From Arcobacter siniprincipis (lineage in GTDB: Bacteria > Campylobacterota > Campylobacteria > Campylobacterales > Arcobacteraceae): a DNA stretch of 64,000 nt. The position numbers were made by a program, and so were the translations under genes. This document shows, one piece after another, positions 17,770 through 26,473 of the stretch. The notes beneath the pieces were generated by a model. It was not told where the DNA came from and made no database searches. It saw nothing but the letters and a program-made list of their open reading frames with translations. Within the stretch, counting starts at the first letter, position 1, and each line of letters starts with the position of its first letter. The stretch spans positions 1,488,001 to 1,552,000 of the forward strand of contig NZ_CP182343.1 of the NCBI RefSeq assembly GCF_048571125.1, in the 5' to 3' direction.

Positions 17770-18068
17770 TTTTCATTATCTTGTTACTATTTCTAAAAAT
17801 ATTGCATAGATCAATAAAGCCAGTTATATTAAAAAATAAGGTAAAAAAAGTTTTCTGAAATTGTTCAATGAAAAAATAAAGATTGCATAAATAAGCTATC
17901 TTTACTATTTTAAGTTTTTTATTATTAAAAATAAAATTATTATAACATTTTTGAATGTTTTTTTTTAGAAACTGATTAATATAATTCATAATTAATATTA
18001 TATTTAAAATAAGTATATATTTCAAGTATTAGATATGATATTTCTAATATTTTAACTTATACTTACAT
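17770..18068. other. AT-rich spacer between recombinase and cassette array
   Basis: No supported gene. It holds the recombinase promoter region. A leftward frame here (87 codons) is low-complexity and overlaps the recombinase start. Confidence 0.5.
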
Positions 18069-18428
18069 TCTGTTTCGGGTACTGTTGTAAATAACTTGTT
18101 GGATGGGAGAATCGCTAGTGATTATTATCAGACACAAATGCAGTTCTTATATAGTTTATCCATCGAGTGGGAGACGAATTGATAATAACCAGATTTGGTC
18201 AGAATATGATGTAATTTTAGACAGATCACCTTGGTATTTAGATACGATTGCTACTTCATATTGTTCTAATGGGACATTGTATTATCGTTCACGAACAAAG
18301 TATTCTTGGGAAACTATGGAAATAATTGGAAAGGTGGTTGGAGAAAAAGATGGAATTCATATACGGACACTTGGCAAAATTACAATTTTCCATCGTGTTA
18401 TAGTACTTTAATAGGATGGATTGATTAA
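18069..18428 (+). pseudogene. Silent C-terminal cassette A of the YD-repeat protein (rightward, degenerate)
   Basis: The 37-bp crossover repeat is at 18069-18105 (SVSGTVVNNLLD in frame). The cassette that follows reads GRIASDYYQTQMQF and then loses frame. Further pieces of a protein appear in other frames (SEYDVILDRSPWYLD, CSNGTLYYRSRTKYSWE, WKGGWRKRWNSYTDTWQNYN) and end at TAA 18426-18428. It is an inverted near-copy of cassette E (19981-20322), 19 bases shorter. The two differ mainly by single-base insertions or deletions. No stand-alone start is expected: the cassette would be expressed only when joined to the YD gene body. Confidence 0.75.
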
Positions 18429-18430
18429 TT

Positions 18431-18810
18431 TGTTTCGGGTACATTGTAAATAACTTGTTGGATGGGAGGATGCTAGTGATTATTTCAGATTAAATGCTAA
18501 TAATTACATTGTAAATCCTATTAATGGTAAAAGGTTTTCAGATAGTAAGATATGGGGTAGTTATGATGTTGTGAGAAATTATTACTATAGCAATAAAGAT
18601 TACAATAGTTCGTATGCAATGTGTAGCAATGGCACTATTACTGTGTATAAAGTGGGACAAAGCACTTTTAAGGCAAACAATTATAAAGGAACAACCACAG
18701 TTAGAATTGATTGGAGTAAAGGCAAAGACTATATTTTCACAAGATGTTCAAATTCATACAGTCCTTCAAGATGTACTAGTTGCTATACGAAAGTAGTTAA
18801 TTGGCATTAA
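18431..18810 (+). pseudogene. Silent C-terminal cassette B (rightward, near-intact)
   Basis: The crossover repeat at 18431-18464 has one base missing (ACATTG instead of ACTGTTG), and a second base is missing soon after (AGGATGCTAG instead of AGGATTGCTAG). After those, one frame runs open to TAA 18810: SDYFRLNANNYIVNPINGKR, FSDSKIWGSYDVV, CSNGTITVYKVGQSTFKANN, and a cysteine-rich end with SPSRCTSCYTKVVNWH. It is homologous to cassettes A and E but clearly a different version. If the two early deletions are real, it could not be expressed without repair. Confidence 0.75.
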
Positions 18811-18866
18811 TGACATAATATGTTGCAATAATAGAATATAAAGATTTTTCTAGCTTTTAGCTTATT

Positions 18867-19385
18867 TCTGTTTCGGGTAGTGTTATTAATAACTTGTTGG
18901 ATGCTCCATTATGCTCTTGGTCAAATTGTTATTCTAATAATTTAGCTAAAAGTATAGGCTTGGCATTAAATGCTGATAATAAACTTATTTCCTTTGATGG
19001 AAGTTATTGGAAACAAAAAAGTAACAATTCTTATTATATTAAGAATCACTCATTAACTGGGAATTCTTATACTGTTATTCAAAAAGAAGCACTTATTCCA
19101 AGCGGAGCAGTAGGTTGGGCAAAAGGGAGTAATTATTGGTATGCAGGTTGTTCTTATCGTAAAGGAGACTGGAAACATATTGCAGGAGCTTGTAATTCTT
19201 TTGGTAGCATTCCTAGTATTTCAATAACAGATTCTTACATAGCAAATGGTGTTCCCTCTTGTTCAGGGCAGACATGGACTTCTAGTCATTCTTATCGTAA
19301 TGATTTTTGGATGTGGAATAATAAAAGTAAATCAAGTGTAGATACTGTAGATAATACAGAAGCTTATTTAAGATGTGTAAAGTAA
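18867..19385 (+). CDS. Silent C-terminal cassette C (rightward, intact)
   Basis: The crossover repeat at 18867-18903 reads SVSGSVINNLLD in the same phase as the expressed gene. The cassette then continues as APLCSWSNCYSNNLAKSIGL, DNKLISFDGSYWKQKSNNS, to the ending DNTEAYLRCVK and TAA at 19385, with no interruption. About 160 residues would be added to the YD-repeat body if the interval 18904-20322 were inverted, giving a protein of about 1790 residues. Multiple cysteines and aromatic residues suggest a disulfide-bonded extracellular tip. It has no ribosome site, as expected for a silent segment. Confidence 0.8.
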   Translation, partial: SVSGSVINNLLDAPLCSWSNCYSNNLAKSIGLALNADNKLISFDGSYWKQKSNNSYYIKNHSLTGNSYTVIQKEALIPSGAVGWAKGSNYWYAGCSYRKGDWKHIAGACNSFGSIPSISITDSYIANGVPSCSGQTWTSSHSYRNDFWMWNNKSKSSVDTVDNTEAYLRCVK

Positions 19386-19393
19386 TTATTAAC

Positions 19394-19432
19394 ACAGCAT
19401 CTGATAAGCTCTAGGCTCTTTCAGGATGCTGT
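19394..19432. terminator. Hairpin between the two cassette arms
   Basis: The inverted repeat ACAGCATC (19394-19401) / GATGCTGT (19425-19432) lies just after the stop of cassette C. The leftward cassette D stop is 74 bp further on. It would serve as a terminator for whichever arm is read through. Confidence 0.5.
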
Positions 19433-19505
19433 AGTTATTTCCTTACATTCTGCACTGCACTCATTCATATTACCTATAGTTCCTCTATTTGGACACTCCT
19501 AAATG

Positions 19506-19979
19506 TTATTTTACACATCTTGCATAATAATAATCTCCTTTATTATTTCTATAACTTGTACCTAAAAAAACTTCAACTTCATCCTTTGGTTGATTTATTG
19601 CAAAAGTCCAATCACTACACGAATTAACACCATTTCCATTCCAAGCCTTAGCTTCGTAAGTATAAGGAACTCTCATTCCCTTTGAAGAACACCCAATACT
19701 TCTTTTATATTGCAGACCTAAACTGCAATTATCGTAATATAAAAGTTGAGAACTAATCCCTATAATTTTTGTTTTATTTTTTGAAATATATGTGCTACCA
19801 GAACTAACAATCATATCATTATTTAAAGCCTGATGCCAAAGATTACCATCAAATTTTAAAACAGTACCATCTCTATTAATTCCTATTGTTGCATTCATTG
19901 CTAGTGTATTCTGATAACAGCTTCTTCCATCACAAAGAACTCCATCCAACAAATTATTTACAACAGTACCCGAAACAGA
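19506..19979 (-). CDS. Silent C-terminal cassette D (leftward, intact)
   Basis: Leftward cassette headed by the crossover repeat at 19943-19979 (SVSGTVVNNLLD). It reads on without a break: GVLCDGRSCYQNTLAMNATI, NRDGTVLKFDGNLWHQ, CSDWTFAINQPKDEVEVF, ending in DYYYARCVK. It shares the plan of cassette C: Cys pair at the start, an FDG-x-x-W motif, and the end RCVK. It lies directly downstream of cassette E in the same orientation. Loss of E by recombination between direct repeats, or two inversions, would attach it to the YD body and give a protein of about 1775 residues. It has no ribosome site or promoter of its own. Confidence 0.8.
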   Translation of the reverse strand, partial: SVSGTVVNNLLDGVLCDGRSCYQNTLAMNATIGINRDGTVLKFDGNLWHQALNNDMIVSSGSTYISKNKTKIIGISSQLLYYDNCSLGLQYKRSIGCSSKGMRVPYTYEAKAWNGNGVNSCSDWTFAINQPKDEVEVFLGTSYRNNKGDYYYARCVK

Positions 19980-19980
19980 A

Positions 19981-20359
19981 TTAATCAATCCATCCTATTA
20001 AAGTACTTATAATCTACGATGCAAATATTGTAATTTTGCCAAGTAGTCCGTATATGAATTCCATCTTTTTCTCCAACCACCTTTCCAATATATCTTCCAT
20101 AGTTATCCCAAGAATACTTTGTTCGTGTAACGATAATACAATGTCCCATTAGAACTAATATGCAAGTAGCAATCGTATCTAAATACGCAAGGTGATCTGT
20201 CTAAAATTACATCATATAACTGACCAAATCTGGTTATTATCTGAATATCGTCTCCCACTCGATGGATAAACTATATAAGAACCAGCATTTGTGTCATGAA
20301 TAATAATCACTAGCAATCCTCCCATCCAACAAATTATTTACAACAGTACCCGAAACAGA
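19981..20359 (-). pseudogene. C-terminal cassette E, currently joined to the YD-repeat gene (frame broken)
   Basis: The crossover repeat at 20323-20359 is the 3' part of the 1639-residue gene. Directly after it the frame reads GRIASDYYS and stops at TGA 20294-20296. One base less would allow HDTNAGSYIVYPSSGRRYSD and NNQIWS to continue; later pieces (YSWDNYGRYIGKVVG, WQNYN) sit in other frames up to TAA 19981-19983. It is the inverted near-copy of cassette A. As assembled, the expressed protein lacks its normal tip. This may be a real off state, decay, or a consensus error in a region that inverts in the culture. Confidence 0.72.
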
Positions 20360-23300
20360 GTAATACCATTGCTTAAATGTTCCATCAATACTTGATGTTA
20401 CTCCTTCATCTGTATAACGATTTTGTGTACCTACATTTTTTGTCAATACTTCTAAATTATGTGTTATTAAAGGTAGATTTCCCCTATCACCTTTTGTGAA
20501 AATTCTTGTTGCACTTTCTTGCCCATCACCACTTGGATTGTTTGTCCAAAAATCAATATTTCCATTAACTTTATGTGTAAAAATAGTATTATTAACCATT
20601 ACTTGAACATTTTCTGGTGCATCCACCCAATTAGTAGCTTGTGTATAAGCAGGTAGCACTAATGCATTAGTATTAAATACGGCAACACTTGAATCATAAT
20701 TTGAAGGTAGGTTTAATATTCCATTTTGCACAAAAGATGAAGGTATCTCTGCTCCTGATTTTGTAATATAAGTGCCATCTTCCCTTTTATAAGTTATGTT
20801 ATTTTTATTATCAACTTGTTTTGTATATACTTTATTATCAACAATTACAGAATTAATCCCATTTGTGTACATTTCTTCTATTGATTCTTGTGGAATTGCA
20901 TCAACCAGTCCATTTTTATTTTTACCTGTTGATACATAGTTATACATGAAGAGATTATCAAATTTTATACCAGCATAATAATTGTTTTCAACTGTTCCAT
21001 AACAAGATGTTTCTGTACAATCATTATTTAATAAGTAATATCTATATTCTTTATTAAAGTTTGTAAAAATATCTCTTCCTGATGGGCTAGAAGAAAGTTG
21101 TATTTTGTTATCTAATGAACTCCAGATATTATTTGTTTGTTTAAAGAAGTTATTGCTTTTTTTATCCAATACATAACCGCTATCTACTGTTTCAATAAAA
21201 TCATAGTTTAAAACAATATCATTAAATCCATTTGCTAAATAAACCCATTTTATATTTTGTGTTGGTACATCAAGTTTTTTTAATACATACAATGAAGATG
21301 AATCTTTTAATGCAAAAGCAGTGCTATTCAAATTCATATTCGTTTTAGGAACAATATTTGCTAGAGTATTTGATGCAATATAATTATTTGATCCATCTAC
21401 CCAATATTCACCAATTTTTGTAAATTCTTTTGTTCCAGAAAATTCACCATTTTGTGTACTTGCATTGATTTTACTTCCACTTAATGCTGTTTGATATTTT
21501 GATACTAAGTCTAACATATCAAAAGTTCCACTAAATATTCCACCTAATTCCCATTTTTGAGATGTAGAACAAGTATAAGGAATTTTACTTGAACCTGAAT
21601 CAACAAAGCCTAAATCTTTGTAAAAACAAGGCATATTATTAAGTTGTTCTAGACTACTTGCTGTAATTGTTCCTGTTGTATCTAATGAGCCTGTTGCCCC
21701 TTTACTTTCCCAAGAAGTTCCATTAAAAATTGAAATATCAAGTCCACCATTTTCATTTGGTTTATACCATATCAAACTCGAATCATCTGGAGGTGTACTA
21801 CCTATATATACATTTTCTAAAGAAGATAATGAGTAAATATCTTTTTTAATTTCAAGATTAAATAATGGGTCATCATTAGATAAAAGTTTTTTCATATCAA
21901 AAATATTTATAAAATTTTTGTACCAAATATCCATCGTTTTATCAACATACTTTGTTGGACTACTATACATGAAAAATTCACTACTATTATCATCTAAAAT
22001 ATTTATTGATTCATCTGTTAATGTTTTTGCAACTTTTGGATCATATGCATATCCATTAATATCTAAAAGATTAAATTGATTTTTCTCATATCCTTTAAAT
22101 CCAATATTTGTAAGATTATCATTTTCTTCTAGCTTTGTCCAAGTAATATCACTTTGTTCTCCAAAAGGTCTATAACTTATACTCTTTTCTACAAGTGCAG
22201 ATTGATTTGTAATTATATCAATAGAACCAAATAGGTCTTTATGTATATAGTAGTTATTAGGAATTGATAAATCACTAATATTATCCTCATCATGAATAGC
22301 AATTAATTGTCCATTGACATAGATATAATTTTTATATTTTGTACCTTCATCATCTACTGTATATTTGAAGTTTTTACCAACTTTATAAGTTGTTGAGATT
22401 TTATCTCCATTCTTTTTTGTTGCTTTATAACTTGACTTATCTGCTGCATATAGTGTCTCTTGTGTTAGTAAGCCATCTTTTATAATATTTGGTTCATTAA
22501 CAGTAATTGATAGGTTTGTTGTCTTATCTGTAAATTTATTATCTACATTATTATAAGTATATTGACTATCAACAACATCTACATAATTATATGCAATATT
22601 TGAATAGAAACTTTCTCCTACACTTGAAGCACTTACAAGTCTATTTTTTTCATTATATTTATAACTTTGAGTAAATTTATTATTCAGATCGTATTTTACT
22701 GTTAAGTTATTATTGGTATCATAAGTATATTGTATATCTTTAATATCATTATTACCATAATACCCCGTTGTGATTCTTAATAGATTCCCACTAGAAGGAT
22801 CATATACTCTTTTTGTAACTAAGCCATTTCCTAAAATTTCATTTGTTACTCTACCTAAAGGGTCTGTATCTAATATTTTATAAAAATATTTATATTCATT
22901 ACTAGCAAAGGTTCCAAGATACCCATTTTGTTGAGTTCCTCCTAAGCCTTTTTTCAAAGCTTCATATTGAATATTATAATTATTTGATTGAGATAATAAA
23001 GATTGCGCATAATTACTTATTGTTGATGCTTCATTTTTGTAATTATTAATTAATTTTTTATCAATATTTAATTTGTTATTTAGTAATTCTGGGTTTGTAA
23101 TAATCCCTTCAAGTAAATTACTGGCTTTATCAATATATGTAGTTGATAATGAAAGATAATCTTTACTTTTGTTATTAAAAGTATCTCTTAACCATTTGAA
23201 GTTTTCTTCAGCACTATTCTCAGTCGCTTTTGGTAGTAAATAGTTGTTTCTTATTTTTTTATAATTGTTTAAATATTTTTCATACTCAGCAATATTAGAA

Positions 23301-25213
23301 TTTAGTAAGGAAATAGTTTCATCTAAAAGTGAAGATATTGAAATAAGCTGAGCTTGTATTTGGCTATCTATAGTGGCATATTCTGTACTAAGTGTTGTAT
23401 AAAGTTCTTTTTTATAAGTATAAAAATTGACTTTTGATTTTAAATCATAATACTGTACATATAAGTTATACTCATTTGTTAAATTATTAGAAATAAGTTC
23501 TTTTAATCCATCAAAATCTAATTCAACAGAATCTTTTTTAGGAGATTTTACTGCACTTAGATAACCTAAATCATTATACTCATTGATTGTTACAAAACCA
23601 TCAGGACTAATTGTTTTTTCTAGTTTACTTTCTGGTGTATATGAATATTGTGTTGCAAAAGTTTTATTTCCAAGATACACTTTAGTAGCTTTTACTCTTG
23701 AAAATTCATCATAAAAATATTCTTTTTTATATTCTTTTGATTTTTCATATGCTAATTTTCCTTGACCATTGTTTGCTCTGTCGTAAACATAATATACAAT
23801 ATTTTCTGCTTCATTGGCATTATTAGAAAAAATCTCTTTTTTAACTAACCTATTTAGAAGATCATAACTATACAAAACTTTTCTATTCAAATCATCAGTA
23901 GTTTCAATAAGGTTACCTATCACATCATATTTATATTGAAGATTTGTATTAGTTCCATCATTATTGATTATTTTTTTCTTATCATCTGGATAAGTTACTG
24001 TCGTCGTTGTATCATTGTAAGTATATGATGTAATTAGTCTTTGTTCATTTAATCCAGGTTTATCTAAAGAAATAACTCTATTTTTTTCATCATAACTGAT
24101 ATAAATGAAAAAAGGTTTTTCTCCCTTAAAATATGGTATAGAGTAAGAGCTTATTCTGCCATTGTCATCATATGTTATATCTTCTAAAATGTTTCTATGA
24201 TTGAAAGCTAGTTTTTCTGTCTGAATTAATCTTTTTTTACTATCATAATATTTTGTAACATTTGGTTGCCCTTTTTTTGTGATAATTATTTTATAAGAAG
24301 CATTATTAATTAAATCATTTGTACTATATGTATAAGTTGTTGTTGTATTATCAGGTCTTGTTTCTTTTATTTTTCTATTATTTTCATCATATTCCCAAGT
24401 TGTTGTTAAAGAATTTTCATCCATAAAAGAAATAAGATTATTATTTTCATCATAGGTTCTTGTTTGAATCTGCCCCAATGGATTAATTGTTTTTATAATT
24501 TTATTCGAAGAGTTATCTCCATATTCATGTTTTTTTATACGAGATTCTATACCTACTCCACTAATGCTTTCTCTAAGCTCTCTTAAATTTACATCATAGT
24601 CATATTTTTTACTTAAAATTACAGAGATATTTTTAGGAGCTTGAAGTGTAGTTATAGTTGCAGTATTATTTGTATCATATGATATTCCATAATAAGCAGT
24701 TCCATTTTCCGAAGTTGTAGTTATTTGACTCAAAAGAGGTTTATTATTAGTTGAATATTCATAATCAAATGTGATTTCAGAACTTTTATAAGGAAGAGTT
24801 ATTGTATTATTTGCAGTATCTTTTATACTTGTTATTTTCAATCTTTTATTATCAAACAATGCATTATTTGAACTATCCTTAGTCAAATCTTTATAAGTAT
24901 AAGTTAAACCTTCTTTCGTAGTGATTTGCCAGATAATTGAGTTGTTTTCATCAAGAGAAATAATCTTAGTAAAGTTATTACTTTTTGTTTGATATTCTGC
25001 ATTGTTACTACCATAGGTATTTAAGTTATTTAGTAATTCTATTTTTTCATCGCCAACACATAAAGGTGTGAAGTTATATATTTTTTCGTAATCACTATTG
25101 CTACAAGCTTTTAGTGTTTGTATACTTGTATTTACTGCAAATAACTGTGTAGATAAAGCAATGGTAATAAAAACACTGAACTTTAAAAAACTTTTATAAA
25201 ATACTTTTGTCAT
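20294..25213 (-). CDS. Giant secreted YD/RHS-repeat protein with switchable C-terminus
   Basis: A 1639-residue protein with a Sec signal (KFSVFITIALSTQLFA). From about residue 80 to 560 it has YD repeats (YDENNNLISFMDENSLTTTW, YDDNGRISSY and many others), which form the RHS beta-shell. A helical insert of about 200 residues (about 565-770) interrupts them, followed by more YD repeats (DPLGRVTNEILGNG). It lacks the usual RHS cleavage core (GRFLSADP) and instead ends in a non-repeated region of about 500 residues. That region finishes with WYYSVSGTVVNNLLDG, inside the 37-bp crossover repeat. The helical insert and YD layout match the divergent 2269-residue protein, so the two are paralogs. It follows an 11-bp gap after the coiled-coil gene upstream. 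The tip probably mediates binding to a surface or another cell. Confidence 0.88.
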   Translation of the reverse strand: MTKVFYKSFLKFSVFITIALSTQLFAVNTSIQTLKACSNSDYEKIYNFTPLCVGDEKIELLNNLNTYGSNNAEYQTKSNNFTKIISLDENNSIIWQITTKEGLTYTYKDLTKDSSNNALFDNKRLKITSIKDTANNTITLPYKSSEITFDYEYSTNNKPLLSQITTTSENGTAYYGISYDTNNTATITTLQAPKNISVILSKKYDYDVNLRELRESISGVGIESRIKKHEYGDNSSNKIIKTINPLGQIQTRTYDENNNLISFMDENSLTTTWEYDENNRKIKETRPDNTTTTYTYSTNDLINNASYKIIITKKGQPNVTKYYDSKKRLIQTEKLAFNHRNILEDITYDDNGRISSYSIPYFKGEKPFFIYISYDEKNRVISLDKPGLNEQRLITSYTYNDTTTTVTYPDDKKKIINNDGTNTNLQYKYDVIGNLIETTDDLNRKVLYSYDLLNRLVKKEIFSNNANEAENIVYYVYDRANNGQGKLAYEKSKEYKKEYFYDEFSRVKATKVYLGNKTFATQYSYTPESKLEKTISPDGFVTINEYNDLGYLSAVKSPKKDSVELDFDGLKELISNNLTNEYNLYVQYYDLKSKVNFYTYKKELYTTLSTEYATIDSQIQAQLISISSLLDETISLLNSNIAEYEKYLNNYKKIRNNYLLPKATENSAEENFKWLRDTFNNKSKDYLSLSTTYIDKASNLLEGIITNPELLNNKLNIDKKLINNYKNEASTISNYAQSLLSQSNNYNIQYEALKKGLGGTQQNGYLGTFASNEYKYFYKILDTDPLGRVTNEILGNGLVTKRVYDPSSGNLLRITTGYYGNNDIKDIQYTYDTNNNLTVKYDLNNKFTQSYKYNEKNRLVSASSVGESFYSNIAYNYVDVVDSQYTYNNVDNKFTDKTTNLSITVNEPNIIKDGLLTQETLYAADKSSYKATKKNGDKISTTYKVGKNFKYTVDDEGTKYKNYIYVNGQLIAIHDEDNISDLSIPNNYYIHKDLFGSIDIITNQSALVEKSISYRPFGEQSDITWTKLEENDNLTNIGFKGYEKNQFNLLDINGYAYDPKVAKTLTDESINILDDNSSEFFMYSSPTKYVDKTMDIWYKNFINIFDMKKLLSNDDPLFNLEIKKDIYSLSSLENVYIGSTPPDDSSLIWYKPNENGGLDISIFNGTSWESKGATGSLDTTGTITASSLEQLNNMPCFYKDLGFVDSGSSKIPYTCSTSQKWELGGIFSGTFDMLDLVSKYQTALSGSKINASTQNGEFSGTKEFTKIGEYWVDGSNNYIASNTLANIVPKTNMNLNSTAFALKDSSSLYVLKKLDVPTQNIKWVYLANGFNDIVLNYDFIETVDSGYVLDKKSNNFFKQTNNIWSSLDNKIQLSSSPSGRDIFTNFNKEYRYYLLNNDCTETSCYGTVENNYYAGIKFDNLFMYNYVSTGKNKNGLVDAIPQESIEEMYTNGINSVIVDNKVYTKQVDNKNNITYKREDGTYITKSGAEIPSSFVQNGILNLPSNYDSSVAVFNTNALVLPAYTQATNWVDAPENVQVMVNNTIFTHKVNGNIDFWTNNPSGDGQESATRIFTKGDRGNLPLITHNLEVLTKNVGTQNRYTDEGVTSSIDGTFKQWYYSVSGTVVNNLLDGRIASDYYS

Positions 25214-25223
25214 GGTAATACCT

Positions 25224-25883
25224 TTAATTAATATTTGAGCTTACTTGAGTGATGACTTTTTTGACATCCTCAATTTGCATTTGAAGTTTACTAACTTCTG
25301 CGCTAACATTACTATCTATAATGTTAGCATTAGAGGAGCTAGAATTCTTTACTTTATTTTTAGATGAAGAAGTAGCTTGGAAAACATTTTTTTGACTTGG
25401 AGAACTTACAACATAATTATTTGATACATAATTATATTTATTTTTTGTAGATAAGTTTTCATCTTCTTTTTTCTTTTCTGATAAATCATCTTTTATTGGT
25501 ACATTATTTTTGTTTTTAATATTAGAATTGTTTTCATTTAAATCTAAATTAACTAATTTATCAATTTCTTGATTATTTATAATTTTTTGTGGATGAGTAT
25601 CGTTGTATTCTTTAAGCATAACTTGTGTCTTTTCTAACATTGTTTTTAAGTTAGACATCTTTATATCCAAATCTTTAGAATTAACTTCTTTTATTTTATA
25701 TCCGAGAAGTTTATTTTTTCTGCTATCGATATCTTTTTTAATATTAACAGTTTTGTTTGGAAGTAACTTTTCTTGAGTTATTTCTTCTTGATAACTATTG
25801 CTATTACTGTAAAGTAAGTACATAGATGCAAATAACATGCAGACAAGTGAAGCAATAGATATATGGTAGGTATATTTTTTCAT
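25224..25883 (-). CDS. Membrane-anchored coiled-coil protein paired with the YD-repeat protein
   Basis: A 219-residue protein. A single N-terminal hydrophobic segment (about residues 8-25) without a clear cleavage site anchors it to the inner membrane. The rest is polar and Asn/Lys-rich, and ends in a predicted coiled coil (VSKLQMQIEDVKKVITQVSS). It is the first gene of the leftward pair, with the YD gene starting 10 bp after its stop. A smaller paralog (123 residues, similar ending LQGELTRVKNAIKK) heads the rightward pair. This suggests a dedicated partner for export or assembly of each YD protein. The function is not known. Confidence 0.75.
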   Translation of the reverse strand: MKKYTYHISIASLVCMLFASMYLLYSNSNSYQEEITQEKLLPNKTVNIKKDIDSRKNKLLGYKIKEVNSKDLDIKMSNLKTMLEKTQVMLKEYNDTHPQKIINNQEIDKLVNLDLNENNSNIKNKNNVPIKDDLSEKKKEDENLSTKNKYNYVSNNYVVSSPSQKNVFQATSSSKNKVKNSSSSNANIIDSNVSAEVSKLQMQIEDVKKVITQVSSNIN

Positions 25884-25901
25884 CTACAACCTTATCAAAA
25901 A

Positions 25902-26072
25902 ATTTACCAAAACTATATTGCTAAATAACTTATAAATTACTTAATAATGATTAAAAATTTTAATTAATATTTAAAATAATATAAAACATAATAAAAATAT
26001 ATTTATTTATGAAAAAAATATAATGATAATTAAGTAATATGTAAGTTATTTAGCAATATAGTTTTGGTAAAT
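25902..26072. promoter_or_regulatory. Large inverted repeat, symmetric divergent promoter region
   Basis: A 42-bp sequence beginning ATTTACCAAAACTATATTGC (25902-25943) is repeated in inverted orientation at 26031-26072 with two mismatches. The similarity extends a little further toward the centre. The arms end 18-19 bp from the starts of the two divergent coiled-coil genes. Both transcripts therefore carry the same leader and probably share the same promoter and control. Confidence 0.8.
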
Positions 26073-26090
26073 TTAATCCAAGGATATGAA

Positions 26091-26462
26091 ATGAAGTCAT
26101 ATATTGTGAAAATTTTTGCAATTTTTGTAGTTATTTCAATTGTATTTTTTAGTTACGATTATCTAACTAATAATAGCACTCATTCAGACACTAAAAATCT
26201 TGCAGATAAAAAGAACAAAAATAACGACAAAGCTCTAGGTGAATATAAAGCTAACATTAACAATTCAAATAAATTAAATGAAAAAATGAATAAAGTAAAT
26301 AAACTTCTAAGTTCTACAGATGAACAACTTCGAAATTTAGAAAAAAACAGTTCTCTTAATAAAAATACAAAACAATCCAATAAACAGGAAATAGCAAAAT
26401 TACAAGGTGAGCTTACACGTGTAAAAAATGCCATCAAAAAAATGAATAACGAATTTAACTAG
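26091..26462 (+). CDS. Membrane-anchored coiled-coil protein paired with the 2269-residue RHS protein
   Basis: Start chosen at ATG 26091 because AAGGA lies at 26080-26084; a TTG further upstream has no ribosome site and lies in the inverted repeat. The 123-residue product has one N-terminal membrane span (YIVKIFAIFVVISIVFFSYD). A charged, coiled-coil body follows (NKLNEKMNKVNKLLSSTDEQ, EIAKLQGELTRVKNAIKKMN). It resembles the 219-residue protein of the leftward pair. It sits 11 bp upstream of the RHS gene, so the two are expressed together. Confidence 0.75.
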   Translation: MKSYIVKIFAIFVVISIVFFSYDYLTNNSTHSDTKNLADKKNKNNDKALGEYKANINNSNKLNEKMNKVNKLLSSTDEQLRNLEKNSSLNKNTKQSNKQEIAKLQGELTRVKNAIKKMNNEFN

Positions 26463-26473
26463 AGAGATAGTTT

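Noticed and set aside
17762..18025. Leftward open frame of 87 codons upstream of the recombinase
   Set aside because: Low-complexity Ile/Asn/Lys/Phe sequence from AT-rich DNA, no ribosome site, overlaps the recombinase start.
18103..18411. Free-standing gene of 102 codons
   Set aside because: It begins inside the crossover repeat in another phase and reads through degenerate cassette A. It is part of the cassette, not a separate gene.
18069..20359. Diversity-generating retroelement
   Set aside because: No reverse transcriptase gene, and the copies differ by indels rather than adenine-specific substitutions.
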